Positions 7,998-16,838 of a stretch of 64,000 nt of DNA are shown here, in pieces; position 1 is the stretch's first letter; every line of letters starts with the position of its first letter. The notes under the pieces are model-generated. The model worked only from the letters and a program-made list of their open reading frames with translations, was not told where the DNA came from and made no database searches. The stretch lies in assembly GCF_000022485.1 (NCBI RefSeq), contig NC_012623.1, positions 1,762,501 to 1,826,500 on the forward strand, written 5' to 3'. A program made the position numbers and the translations under genes. Source of the DNA: Sulfolobus islandicus Y.N.15.51 (lineage in GTDB: Archaea > Thermoproteota > Thermoprotei_A > Sulfolobales > Sulfolobaceae).

Positions 7998-8546
7998 TTA
8001 CTTATCAATCTCAGGGTCTTCCATTAGTCCTAGCTCGTAAGCCCTTTTAAGGATCTTATTAAGTGGACCTTCAATTGTATCAAAGAAGGCCTTTATTTCT
8101 TCATCGTCTCTTCCCTTTAAGTAGTCATATAGGTATAGAATCTCATCTAAATATCTTTCTTTTAGCAGAATGTAAGTATCTGGATTGTCTTCTACGCCTA
8201 TTGCATCTATTTTGCATTCATTACCTAAAAATAACTCGAATGATTTAATTGCTCTTTTTACATGGAATTTCGACGTAACTATCAGTATGCTCCTTATATT
8301 TAGCTTCCTAATTATTTTCTTGGCGTAGAACGCGTTATCTATAGTACTTGAAGAATTACCATCAAAATAGATGTTTTTTATATTTTTGGTCTCTTTTAAG
8401 GCTTTTTTATACATTTTTTCATAATCGTCTTTTCCTCCTACTATGATTAAGTATTTTGCTATACCTTGTCTATATAACCTTATTGCTTCATTAATCCTAC
8501 CCTCGCTCAGTTCTCCTCCTCCTAACACGACTATCGCATCATACAT
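7998..8546 (-). CDS. DUF218/YdcF-like protein
   Basis: This 182-aa protein has the DUF218 (YdcF/SanA-like) fold. The N-terminus reads YDAIVVLGGG, followed by a helix (INEAIRLYRQG), the strand YLIIVGGK, a middle NSSSTIDNAFYAKKII segment and ILIVTSKFHVKRA, all characteristic positions. Family members bind S-adenosylmethionine or act on envelope components; the substrate here is unknown. It lacks a signal peptide. The ATG at 8546 is preceded by AGGTGA inside the gap after the metallopeptidase-like gene, so I prefer it over GTG 8555. The two genes are four bases or less apart and surely co-transcribed. Confidence 0.7.
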   Translation of the reverse strand: MYDAIVVLGGGELSEGRINEAIRLYRQGIAKYLIIVGGKDDYEKMYKKALKETKNIKNIYFDGNSSSTIDNAFYAKKIIRKLNIRSILIVTSKFHVKRAIKSFELFLGNECKIDAIGVEDNPDTYILLKERYLDEILYLYDYLKGRDDEEIKAFFDTIEGPLNKILKRAYELGLMEDPEIDK

Positions 8547-8557
8547 ATTTTTCACCT

Positions 8558-10420
8558 TTAGAATATGAAGATGCCATGCCTATTCGGTAACATTTCTTGT
8601 GCCCTCCCTAGTCTTAACACGATATATATCCAATACCTTAGAAATTCCTTAAGAAATTCCCCTATTTTCTCACAAACTACTTCATCATCATTATTTAAGC
8701 ATTTTTCTATTGTTATATCATAAAATACCTCTTTATTTAATTGTATTTTTAAGTCTTTAATCTCATCAATCGCTATTTTAGTAAAGTCATCAATCCCTAA
8801 ATATTTTAGTCTTTCGGATACTTTTTGCACCGCTCTTTTATAGTCAGTCTTATCATCTAATGAATAAAGATAAGCTAAGATTAGTGCAGGTTTAAGGGAT
8901 AATGCGAGATTACCGACTATTTCTTCCAAGGATCCAAATGGTCTCTTTACTGGTTTATCGCCAGTAATTCCAACGTCTGGATTGAAACATCCTCCAATTA
9001 GTCTACCCTCATATACTAAATCACTACAAACACTTGGTAAGCCATGAGGATTTAACTCCCCTTTGTATCTTGACATTATCTTAAAAACATACTTTAAGGT
9101 TTCCGCATCGCGTATCACAGCAGACGTAATAATGTTTATTTTCTCTTTTTCTAAAGGATTCTTACTATAATAATAGATTAGATCCATAAGTATCGATCCT
9201 AATGATACATCTGAAAATGACATATCTAAGTTAGAATCATCTTCTTCAAATTTTTCTAACATGTCATTTAAGATATCATTTAAATCTTTATTTGAGTATT
9301 GAGTTAAATCGATTTGTAAAGCCCTCTTAACTCTATTCACTACTTTTTCGTAGTCACCAAGACTTTTACTACGTTCATATACACGTTTAGCATACTCCTT
9401 CAAATCACCATCTGCAAAGTACTTATCTGCATTTCTGTAAAAATACGTTTCATTCTCTACTAAAGCCCAGGTTGGTGGCTCAATAAATACACTAATGATA
9501 TCCAAAATTTTAATCTGATGATTAAAATCTGAAAGTATGGATGAAAAGTATTTAATAGTTTTTCTATCTTTAGCCAACTCGTCTAAAAGCATATTCATAT
9601 TGGCTAGAACTTTTTTCGCTTCACCTTCATTTAATCTTTCTCCGATAATGTCAGCTTTGTCTTTTTTTGCAAATTGTTCTCCAACAATTTTCCCTAAGTT
9701 TATCTTATCGTAAATTAAACCAGTAAAGCCTATGATATCGATTCTCTCCCTCCATGAAAGTTGGCTGATCAAAATACCAGTTTTCGTTCCTGCCAACATA
9801 TACCAGTGTGTATATTCATGAAGTAATGTCTGTATGTAATCAATTAGATCAATTAATTGATAAATACGATCCCTAGGAACTTTGAACGATTCAGAGCGTT
9901 CTTTCATATTTTTTTCAAATTCTGTCAAATAAATAGAATATCTTGTTTTTTCACTATATTCTTCTACATCACCTTCACAATTTATTTTATCATCTAGTTT
10001 ATAGATTAAATCGGTCATTTGTTTACAATATTCTTCTATGGTTTCTTTCGGCTCTTGTTCAAATAGCGATCCAGCCATTTGTTTACAACATTCGATTATA
10101 GTTTCTTTAGGTCCTAGTTTACGAATCGAATCAGCTATGCATTTAGTTACTTCACCATTAATTTTTTCAACATTTTTATACGGAAAAATCTTCGCATCAT
10201 ATACTTCAAGAACATTAATAAAGCGACCCGTCATTACCGCTTTAGCTTCCCCAGCGTATAAACCTATCAATTTGTTATTTACTCTTATTCTACTGAGAGC
10301 TTTTAATTTCTCTATGGGGGGTACGTCTATTCTTTTAATGTATCTGTAAGCCTTAGCTACAGCTATTGCAGAATTACGAAGTAATATCTTTACAAGCCTA
10401 TTTTCAAATAAATTTGCCAT
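8558..10420 (-). CDS. Large protein of unknown family with HExxH metallopeptidase motif
   Basis: This protein of about 620 aa has no family I recognise. Residues 201-205 read HEYTH, following the hydrophobic-helical YIQTLL, which is the zincin metal-binding motif HExxH with a plausible helix. Third-ligand candidates downstream cannot be chosen by eye. The N-terminus is basic and amphipathic; there is no signal peptide or clear membrane span, so it is likely cytoplasmic. Residues of about 105-145 hold a diverged tandem repeat (PKETIIECCKQM and PKETIEEYCKQM). The ATG at 10420 sits about 27 bases from a TATATAAA box, better than TTG 10435. It heads an operon with the DUF218 gene and is divergent from the GTPase operon, sharing a 230-base control region. 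Confidence 0.55.
   Translation of the reverse strand: MANLFENRLVKILLRNSAIAVAKAYRYIKRIDVPPIEKLKALSRIRVNNKLIGLYAGEAKAVMTGRFINVLEVYDAKIFPYKNVEKINGEVTKCIADSIRKLGPKETIIECCKQMAGSLFEQEPKETIEEYCKQMTDLIYKLDDKINCEGDVEEYSEKTRYSIYLTEFEKNMKERSESFKVPRDRIYQLIDLIDYIQTLLHEYTHWYMLAGTKTGILISQLSWRERIDIIGFTGLIYDKINLGKIVGEQFAKKDKADIIGERLNEGEAKKVLANMNMLLDELAKDRKTIKYFSSILSDFNHQIKILDIISVFIEPPTWALVENETYFYRNADKYFADGDLKEYAKRVYERSKSLGDYEKVVNRVKRALQIDLTQYSNKDLNDILNDMLEKFEEDDSNLDMSFSDVSLGSILMDLIYYYSKNPLEKEKINIITSAVIRDAETLKYVFKIMSRYKGELNPHGLPSVCSDLVYEGRLIGGCFNPDVGITGDKPVKRPFGSLEEIVGNLALSLKPALILAYLYSLDDKTDYKRAVQKVSERLKYLGIDDFTKIAIDEIKDLKIQLNKEVFYDITIEKCLNNDDEVVCEKIGEFLKEFLRYWIYIVLRLGRAQEMLPNRHGIFIF
10017..10136 (-). repeat. 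60-bp tandem duplication inside the HExxH gene
   Basis: Two adjacent 60-bp units (10017-10076 and 10077-10136) begin with CATTTGTTTACAA and encode similar 20-residue segments rich in Glu, Lys and Cys. They are diverged by several substitutions, so the duplication is old, and the reading frame is kept. Confidence 0.7.
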
Positions 10421-10442
10421 ATTTCTCAATTTCAAGTGCTAA

Positions 10443-10450
10443 TATATAAA
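10443..10450 (-). promoter_or_regulatory. TATA box for the HExxH-DUF218 operon
   Basis: TATATAAA on the plus strand (read TTTATATA on the minus strand) lies about 27 bases from the ATG at 10420, predicting a leaderless transcript. It forms one half of the divergent control region 10421-10648. Confidence 0.45.
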
Positions 10451-10618
10451 CCTTATTATAAAGTTTGATAGTCTAATTAGATTAATGAATATAATTAGAG
10501 TATTATAGGGCGTGCTCTCGATTTCCAGAAGATAGCCGAATAACTAGAAATGTATTAACTTGTTATATAAGTTCACTTAATTATACATTCTTACTTCACT
10601 CTATTGAGTCACTAAAAG

Positions 10619-10626
10619 TTTTTAAA
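10619..10626 (+). promoter_or_regulatory. TATA box for the GTPase operon
   Basis: TTTTTAAA has its centre about 26 bases before the ATG at 10649, predicting transcription starting at the start codon. It forms the plus-strand half of the divergent control region. Confidence 0.45.
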
Positions 10627-10648
10627 CTCTTACACTATTTAATATTTG

Positions 10649-11620
10649 ATGAAAATGCGGATACCAATTATTGGAAATAATAAGGCTGATAGTAATCAGG
10701 AAACATCAATTGGTGTTGCTAAAAGATCAGTAGTGGTAATGGGATATAGAGGTGCAGGCAAGACAACTTTCATGGGCTTACTTGCTATACATATAGACTA
10801 TTTAGCCAGTATCGATAACAGGATAACATACATTATTAAACCGGGCGTATACGATTTTCCACTCCCGGAATGGTATAAAATTTTGGCGAAGTTGAGGAAC
10901 GGCGAACCTTTACCACCTACTGAAGTTACGAAAAAACCTTATGTTGGAAGACTCGTTGTTACGTATCCTAAATTACTAGGTAGTGGAGAAGTTAATATAC
11001 CTATTGTGGATTTAGCAGGTGAATTATATCAGCCAATTATGGACTTCATTTTCAACTCTAAGAGTGAAGACTTTGACTATAACCAATGGAATAAGGAGTT
11101 AAGAGAAAGGTTAGAAAACCTGGGAATAACTAAAGACGATTTACTATATATACACGATTTTATTTTCAATGCTAAAGCTTATTTAATTCTAATAAACTTG
11201 GATCATGCTTTATCAGCGATTTCTACTAATTCTAAAAATAATGCATCTGACGATAATGATGATATCAAATCATTATTAGGAAGATATTTTAATGTTGTGA
11301 CCAATCTTGTTAATTATAGATTAGAACGAAAAGATAAACCACGTGTCGGAATCGTTTTGACACATTATGACAAAGTCAGGGAATACATCGAAACGAATTT
11401 AGGATTTAACGTGTGGGATAATTATAATGACAGAATAAAACTTATGACTCACATAGAGCCTGAAATACTAAACCTGCTAAGAAATTTAGATAAAGACGTT
11501 CCGATATTCATATCCTACTATAGACCAAAGCGTATACCTCCTGGAGGAATTAGATTGCCTGACTATCCGCAGAAGGAATACGATCGGATCTTCGATTGGA
11601 TTAAAGAAGTACTAAAGTGA
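10649..11620 (+). CDS. P-loop GTPase of a GTPase-partner cassette
   Basis: This 323-aa protein has the ordered motifs of a TRAFAC-type GTPase: G1/Walker A GYRGAGKTT at residues 32-40, G3 DLAGE starting at D121, and a G4-like THYDK with the aspartate at 241 (the usual form is N/T-K-x-D). A long insertion with a low-complexity NSKNNASDDNDD segment lies between G3 and G4. There is no membrane span. The protein resembles the double-GTPase (DO-GTPase) type found next to GAP1 partners in prokaryotic conflict systems, and its neighbour fits that pairing. The ATG at 10649 is preferred because of the TATA spacing; TTG 10646 and ATG 10655 are alternatives. The cellular role is inferred only. Confidence 0.7.
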   Translation: MKMRIPIIGNNKADSNQETSIGVAKRSVVVMGYRGAGKTTFMGLLAIHIDYLASIDNRITYIIKPGVYDFPLPEWYKILAKLRNGEPLPPTEVTKKPYVGRLVVTYPKLLGSGEVNIPIVDLAGELYQPIMDFIFNSKSEDFDYNQWNKELRERLENLGITKDDLLYIHDFIFNAKAYLILINLDHALSAISTNSKNNASDDNDDIKSLLGRYFNVVTNLVNYRLERKDKPRVGIVLTHYDKVREYIETNLGFNVWDNYNDRIKLMTHIEPEILNLLRNLDKDVPIFISYYRPKRIPPGGIRLPDYPQKEYDRIFDWIKEVLK

Positions 11621-11625
11621 TTAAT

Positions 11626-13308
11626 ATGGGTGATATAACAGTTAAAGGTCACATAATAAAATCCTATAAGAAAGGAATAATTGTAAACTTTTATCCTGAC
11701 GATAAAAGAGATTATCTGAGAAATGTATGGCTAAATGAAATTAGTAAAGTCTTTGATTTCTTACCTAAATCTAATAACAATGTAGTAATAACTGGCTATT
11801 CGCAATACTTTAATGAAGAAGAGGCTTTTATAGCATACGGTGAGGATAGAGTAATCGAAGGAAGACCTTATGTGCATCTCCATGTATTGGTATTGGATAT
11901 AGATGAATATAAAAAAGCAAATTATAATATGTTTGATACAGATGTAAAGTTTATCTCTTATGAAAATTTCAGAAAAAACGAAATAAGTTTGCAACGGGAA
12001 TTAAGAGTCAATGCAACGGGAATTAACAGTTCCAACAGCTATGTAGATAACATACTTAACGATTGGCTTAATGGTAAAAGTACTTTTTACTCAAATGACC
12101 CAACTAATTTAATCAAAGCTTTAGCTAGAAGAAAAGGAGGAAATTTCACATATGTAACCAATTTATCCCCAAGAGACCCAACTAAATTTAATATAATTGT
12201 TTATAGAGGAACTGACGAAGTACCTGATTATCGATCGAAACAATTAATTATGGATTATCTAGAAAAAGCGAAATCTACTGAAATAATATTTAAATTTGTT
12301 AATATTTATCAATTTTTGAAAAGCCTTAATATTGAGATGAAAGAGGGGAAAAGTTATCAAGAGGCACTAATTGAATTCATAAAAAAACATTGCCATTACC
12401 TTGAGCCTTCAGGACTATATTGTAAGCTAGAAGCTATATTTGGTGAAAAGGCAATAGAAATATATAATCTTATATTGAAGAATTGTCCTGACTCTCATGT
12501 ATCTACAAACGACCCTTGCTTTACACAAGCAATATATAAAATAGGACACTATCCAGAACTGCCGTCACGCAATATAATTGAAAATATAAAAAAGCAAGAT
12601 AAGGGAGCTTACGAAAAACTATCCCAAATCTTCCGAATTCTTCTTGAAATACAGGAAAAGTTTAATGAATTAAATGAATTACTAGCTAAAGAAAACGTAA
12701 ATATAGAAAAATTACGTAATTATCCACTATTGTTAAACGCTTTAGAATCTATGTATTATACATTTGTGAATTACGATGAAGAACCTCTCAGATCGTTACT
12801 AAACTATGTTAAAGTTAAACAGCCTAACGTTATCGATACTAATCTGCTTAAAGAAATAATTCCTTATCTAACGAAAGAGGAACGCAAAAAGCTAATAGTC
12901 GAATACCTTAAAGAAAATGGAGTTAGTGTTAAATCTTATCTTAATCTTTTCGATAAAAGTGAAATTAAAGATGTAATTAATGAAACGATTAGAAATAAGG
13001 ACGGTCTATTAATCATAGGCACTCATATTCACGATTATTTAGATAACAATACCAACTGCTTTAATCTCCTTGTACAATGGGTTGAGAATAATAAAGTTGA
13101 AGACGCTTCCGAATATATAGACAAGATCAAACACGCTTTTAGCGATTTACTGAATACAAAGAAAGGAGTATTTAATCAACATGTAGATTTAAGGGGTCTA
13201 GCGCTTAAGAATAAAGAAGTAATTGGTAAGATCGAGATATTATCAAACTATTTAGAGGAAGAGGATAGAAAATATATTCAAAATGAACTGAAGAGAATTA
13301 AAAAATAG
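11626..13308 (+). CDS. GTPase-associated protein, GAP1-like (tentative)
   Basis: This protein of 560 aa overlaps or abuts the GTPase gene. Its N-terminal 100 residues alternate strands and contain ITGYSQYF and GRPYVHLHVLVL, which resembles the N-terminal domain of GTPase-associated proteins (GAP1), where a G-R-x-x-x-x-H pattern precedes a hydrophobic strand. The rest is helical and charged, without a catalytic motif I can name, as in the helical middle and C-terminal parts of such partners. The ATG at 11626 follows GTGAT at four bases; GTG 11617 overlapping the GTPase stop is the alternative. The family link is by pattern and needs a profile search. Confidence 0.5.
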   Translation: MGDITVKGHIIKSYKKGIIVNFYPDDKRDYLRNVWLNEISKVFDFLPKSNNNVVITGYSQYFNEEEAFIAYGEDRVIEGRPYVHLHVLVLDIDEYKKANYNMFDTDVKFISYENFRKNEISLQRELRVNATGINSSNSYVDNILNDWLNGKSTFYSNDPTNLIKALARRKGGNFTYVTNLSPRDPTKFNIIVYRGTDEVPDYRSKQLIMDYLEKAKSTEIIFKFVNIYQFLKSLNIEMKEGKSYQEALIEFIKKHCHYLEPSGLYCKLEAIFGEKAIEIYNLILKNCPDSHVSTNDPCFTQAIYKIGHYPELPSRNIIENIKKQDKGAYEKLSQIFRILLEIQEKFNELNELLAKENVNIEKLRNYPLLLNALESMYYTFVNYDEEPLRSLLNYVKVKQPNVIDTNLLKEIIPYLTKEERKKLIVEYLKENGVSVKSYLNLFDKSEIKDVINETIRNKDGLLIIGTHIHDYLDNNTNCFNLLVQWVENNKVEDASEYIDKIKHAFSDLLNTKKGVFNQHVDLRGLALKNKEVIGKIEILSNYLEEEDRKYIQNELKRIKK

Positions 13309-13324
13309 GAAAAAGTGATAAAAA

Positions 13325-13774
13325 ATGGAAAAAATATTAATAATATTAAAAATATCTTTATTATCTATTATTTCAATATTATTTATAATATTATTTTCAT
13401 TTATATATAATTTTTATTTATCACTTAGCTATTCTTCTTTTTCCATTCTAATGATAACTTCGATACTGTTACAATTTACGACTTTAATTTCAATATTATA
13501 TGCAATTATAATTGCAATATATGTTTACAGACATTTGGAAGGCATTATACATGGCAGTATATTTACTATCTTACCATTAATTAATGGAATTAAACCACTT
13601 GCTTGGTTTATTATAATTGAAGGCATTTTGCTAATTGTAATAGGTGTTTTTACAAAGAATTTAATTCCATCCATCATTTTATTAATTGGAGGAGCTGTCG
13701 TATTATTGATATTACGTTATTTAAGAAAACGTTCAACCTTTAAACTTCGTAGGCCAGACTTCATGTCGCATTAA
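13325..13774 (+). CDS. Four-helix membrane protein, third gene of the GTPase cassette
   Basis: This 149-aa protein has four hydrophobic segments at about residues 5-30, 40-67, 78-102 and 104-125, and a short basic tail (RYLRKRSTFKLRR) that should lie in the cytoplasm. It is rich in Ile, Leu, Phe and Tyr. GTGAT stands five bases before the ATG and only 16 bases separate it from the GAP1-like gene, so it belongs to the same operon. It could be the membrane partner or effector of the GTPase pair. No known family was recognised. Confidence 0.6.
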   Translation: MEKILIILKISLLSIISILFIILFSFIYNFYLSLSYSSFSILMITSILLQFTTLISILYAIIIAIYVYRHLEGIIHGSIFTILPLINGIKPLAWFIIIEGILLIVIGVFTKNLIPSIILLIGGAVVLLILRYLRKRSTFKLRRPDFMSH

Positions 13775-13922
13775 CTGAGTAATAATCAAAGTATTTAGTC
13801 TTCTACGTTATTAGAGAAACTAACAACTAGTCTCGTGTGTAATTATGGTGTAATTGAATAATTCTACAATTAATTGGAGTTACTATTATTTACTATTTAA
13901 TTCGAATTACATGAAGAGTAAA

Positions 13923-13930
13923 CTTTATTA
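13923..13930 (+). promoter_or_regulatory. TATA box of the secreted glycosidase-like gene
   Basis: CTTTATTA has its centre about 28 bases before the ATG at 13955, giving a predicted leaderless transcript. The 180-base gap after the GTPase cassette has no gene. Confidence 0.4.
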
Positions 13931-13954
13931 ATTATATTAGTTATACTATAACAC

Positions 13955-16066
13955 ATGAGTAAGGCTACAAACTTTATTATTTTAATTTTAGTCTTAACGT
14001 CTTTAATACCTGTAAACTATTCTTTAGCTTACAATATTTCGAGTGATCCTCGACTTCTATTCTGGCTAGTACCTTGGGGTCCGTCTAATGGTACTTATGA
14101 AAACCTATTACCATATCTACAGAATTTAGTTGTTGGTATAGTTTTTCCTTTTAACACTTACAATTTAGGAAATGAAAACGTTTCATTACAACAAGCGTTA
14201 AATTATGGAAACAATGAATATTGGATTTCTGAACAGTTATCTAAACTTGATATGCTCTATAACTCCTCTAATTTATTGTTCATCAACTTCTTTCTAACTA
14301 CTGATAACTGGAGGGGATATCTAACAAATGTTACACATGCTCAAATGCTTCTACTTAATTACACCCTTCATAAGATAGCTAACGTTACAAACGGTGGCGA
14401 AAAGTTAGCTGTAGGAGTCTCAGAAATGAATGATCTAAGCAACTATGGCTATTACGAAGTGTATTCACTGATAAAGCAAATATTACCTAACGCTAAGTTA
14501 TTCTATTACACAGATTTGGGTCAGAGCGTAAGTTCAGTAGAAAGTGTATTCGAGTATTTACAATCTAATGGAATAACATTAAATTACATAGGGTATGACG
14601 TATATCCTTATCCTTCTTATAGCTACGTAAATGGTATAATTAGCATACCCAATAATTACGTTAATCAAATTTTAGATCTAGAAAATTTTGCGAATCAACA
14701 AGGTGTTAGTTTCTTTATAGGTGAAATAGGTTTTCGTGACGGTGATATTAAGGGCTACATTAATCCTGCATCAACAACATATATTGATTTTAATTCTACG
14801 ATAGGATATCAAGACACTATAAACTATTACGAAGACGTGATATCTCAATTAAATTCTATGGCTATAAACCTCATAGGCATTTGGAATTATAATGGTTGGA
14901 ATGGAGATCCGTTTGGACTTTGGGATAATCCGTATTTTAATCAATTGCTTGAATTTGTAGGAATACATCCAGTTAAAATAGCCAAAATTGACGTAGTCTC
15001 TACATTTCCATATTATTATATAAATGGTACTATATACAATGTTAATAGGACATATGTCGTTATTTTGCCAGCTAATATAACATTAATCAATGAGAAATAT
15101 ATTAATAGTACTTCTAGGTTAATCTTAACTAATGTAACTATTAACGGTAATAGTACTTCTAGGAGCTTTGTTATAAATCAACAAGGGGAATATACTATAA
15201 TGGCTAATTATGTTATACAATATTATGTAACTACAAATGTCAACGTTTCCGCTTATGTAAACGGTATTAAAGAAGAATTAAGTTCTGGTTGGTATAATAG
15301 GGGGTCTATAATTCAAGTATTTCCACAAATAATTCCGATAAGTCAATATGAGATCTATAATATCACTAGAACTTTCAATTTTATTGTTGATTATCCAATG
15401 CCAATTAAAATACCTTATATTGTAGAATACTACGTTAATGTTAATTTCACGGGACCGCCAATACTTGCTATAATAAATGGTACTAATAGAACCCTTGTAA
15501 GCGGTTACTATCCAGCTGGTACAATAATAGAAATTCCTATGTATGAATACTTAAATCCATACGCAAGGTTAGAGATTTTTAGTCTACCTCAGAAATTCAT
15601 TGTTAATGCATCACTACAAGTTGATATTAAAGCTATCTCACAATTTTTAGTACTTATAAATCTACCTAATGGAAGTATTTCAGGGTGGTATAATAACGGT
15701 TCGGTTATAGTTATTCCTAAAGTCATAAAAGTAAACGGGACAACATACATACTTAATGGATCTGATGAAATAGAAATTACTCATCCACTCTTCATAACGC
15801 CTGAATACATTAAATTGGTTAATAATACGGAAACTACGACTGAAACTACTACTAACATTATAACAAACTCTCAACCTTCAACTACGTTAAATAGTAATAC
15901 AATTACGTTAAATAGCAGTTCTTCTACTATGTTAAATAGTAGTATAACTATAACCCAGACTCTAATATCTCATAATACCCTAAATACTACAGCGTTAATA
16001 TTAATAATAATATTGACTATTACCGCTATTATAGTAGTCATAATTATAGCTATTAGAAGGCAATAA
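13955..16066 (+). CDS. Secreted, membrane-anchored glycoside-hydrolase-like protein
   Basis: This 703-aa protein begins with a signal peptide (residues 1-26, hydrophobic ILILVLTSLIPV). Residues 30-340 look like a TIM barrel of clan GH-A: VSEMND with E157 in the place of the acid/base and FFIGEIGF with E257 in the place of the nucleophile, 100 residues apart. Three strand-rich repeats follow, each containing SGWYNRGS, SGYYPAGT or SGWYNNGS. The tail is Ser/Thr/Asn-rich (about 640-675), a typical glycosylated stalk, and ends in a membrane helix and a basic RRQ end. Many N-x-S/T sites support an extracellular place. The substrate is unknown; it could attack extracellular or envelope glycans. Confidence 0.65.
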   Translation: MSKATNFIILILVLTSLIPVNYSLAYNISSDPRLLFWLVPWGPSNGTYENLLPYLQNLVVGIVFPFNTYNLGNENVSLQQALNYGNNEYWISEQLSKLDMLYNSSNLLFINFFLTTDNWRGYLTNVTHAQMLLLNYTLHKIANVTNGGEKLAVGVSEMNDLSNYGYYEVYSLIKQILPNAKLFYYTDLGQSVSSVESVFEYLQSNGITLNYIGYDVYPYPSYSYVNGIISIPNNYVNQILDLENFANQQGVSFFIGEIGFRDGDIKGYINPASTTYIDFNSTIGYQDTINYYEDVISQLNSMAINLIGIWNYNGWNGDPFGLWDNPYFNQLLEFVGIHPVKIAKIDVVSTFPYYYINGTIYNVNRTYVVILPANITLINEKYINSTSRLILTNVTINGNSTSRSFVINQQGEYTIMANYVIQYYVTTNVNVSAYVNGIKEELSSGWYNRGSIIQVFPQIIPISQYEIYNITRTFNFIVDYPMPIKIPYIVEYYVNVNFTGPPILAIINGTNRTLVSGYYPAGTIIEIPMYEYLNPYARLEIFSLPQKFIVNASLQVDIKAISQFLVLINLPNGSISGWYNNGSVIVIPKVIKVNGTTYILNGSDEIEITHPLFITPEYIKLVNNTETTTETTTNIITNSQPSTTLNSNTITLNSSSSTMLNSSITITQTLISHNTLNTTALILIIILTITAIIVVIIIAIRRQ

Positions 16067-16120
16067 AAAACTGTTGTAAATTCAATATTTCTTATATAAT
16101 ATCAAATAATAGAGGAAAAA

Positions 16121-16130
16121 TTTTTATATA
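16121..16130 (+). promoter_or_regulatory. TATA box of the 99-aa Cys-rich gene
   Basis: TTTTTATATA lies 20-29 bases before the ATG at 16150, the distance expected for a leaderless archaeal transcript. Confidence 0.5.
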
Positions 16131-16149
16131 ACTTAACGAAATTTCACTC

Positions 16150-16449
16150 ATGGAACTTTGTATAAATACGAAATTAAGCTTAAGTGGTGCATCTGCAAAT
16201 GTCAAAATCTATACTATCTCTGAAAATATATGTAACGAAATAACAAGTATAATTAATGATATATCTCTTTCAGAGTTAATGAATTTAGTTAGAAGACATG
16301 GAGGTTGTGAGATTACTTCAGATAATCCTTTAACGATTAAGACATGTGACAACGAGATTGAGGTTGTAGTTAGTCCAGCGAATCTCCTTGCTAGAATGGG
16401 CTGGGGAAAAGCCGTGAGTAAAGCCAGAGAGAACTGTAAAGGATGTTAA
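16150..16449 (+). CDS. Small hypothetical Cys-rich protein
   Basis: This 99-aa protein is not recognised. It has six cysteines (C4, C28, C53, C66, C96, C99), the last two in a CKGC end. Six cysteines in so small a protein suggest metal binding or disulfides, but there is no signal peptide. The start at 16150 is supported by the TATA box. It stands alone between the glycosidase-like gene and the ankyrin gene. It is followed by a 389-base gap that contains one palindrome (see 16711). Confidence 0.55.
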   Translation: MELCINTKLSLSGASANVKIYTISENICNEITSIINDISLSELMNLVRRHGGCEITSDNPLTIKTCDNEIEVVVSPANLLARMGWGKAVSKARENCKGC

Positions 16450-16710
16450 TGAAATTGATGATGCAATTTCACATTTTATTATATAATGTAAAATAATTAA
16501 TTATTGGAAAAAGAGTTTTTTAAATACATTTCCATTTATTATAGTTATGTCTAGATTCCATAATTAATGTAAGGTTCATGTGATTATAAGCACATATTTT
16601 CTATTAGAGAATATTATTATAATAAATATATCCAAAACAAGATTTTTAATTATTAGTTGATGCTTGGACTCTCTCTTAAGTATATATAACTAATTTTGAT
16701 CCTCTCTGTT

Positions 16711-16731
16711 TAATCTAAATCTTTTAGATTA
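16711..16731. repeat. Perfect 9-bp inverted repeat with 3-bp spacer
   Basis: TAATCTAAA-TCT-TTTAGATTA is a perfect hairpin or dyad, about 110 bases before the ankyrin gene. It could be an operator. It is the only structured element seen in the 16450-16838 gap. Confidence 0.6.
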
Positions 16732-16838
16732 ATTTAATACATTATATTAACTTTACTCTAACTAGTGGCTTAAGATATTATTATATCTTTCTTTATTTCG
16801 AGTAAATTTATTAGACTAACTATATACAGTAAGTATGT

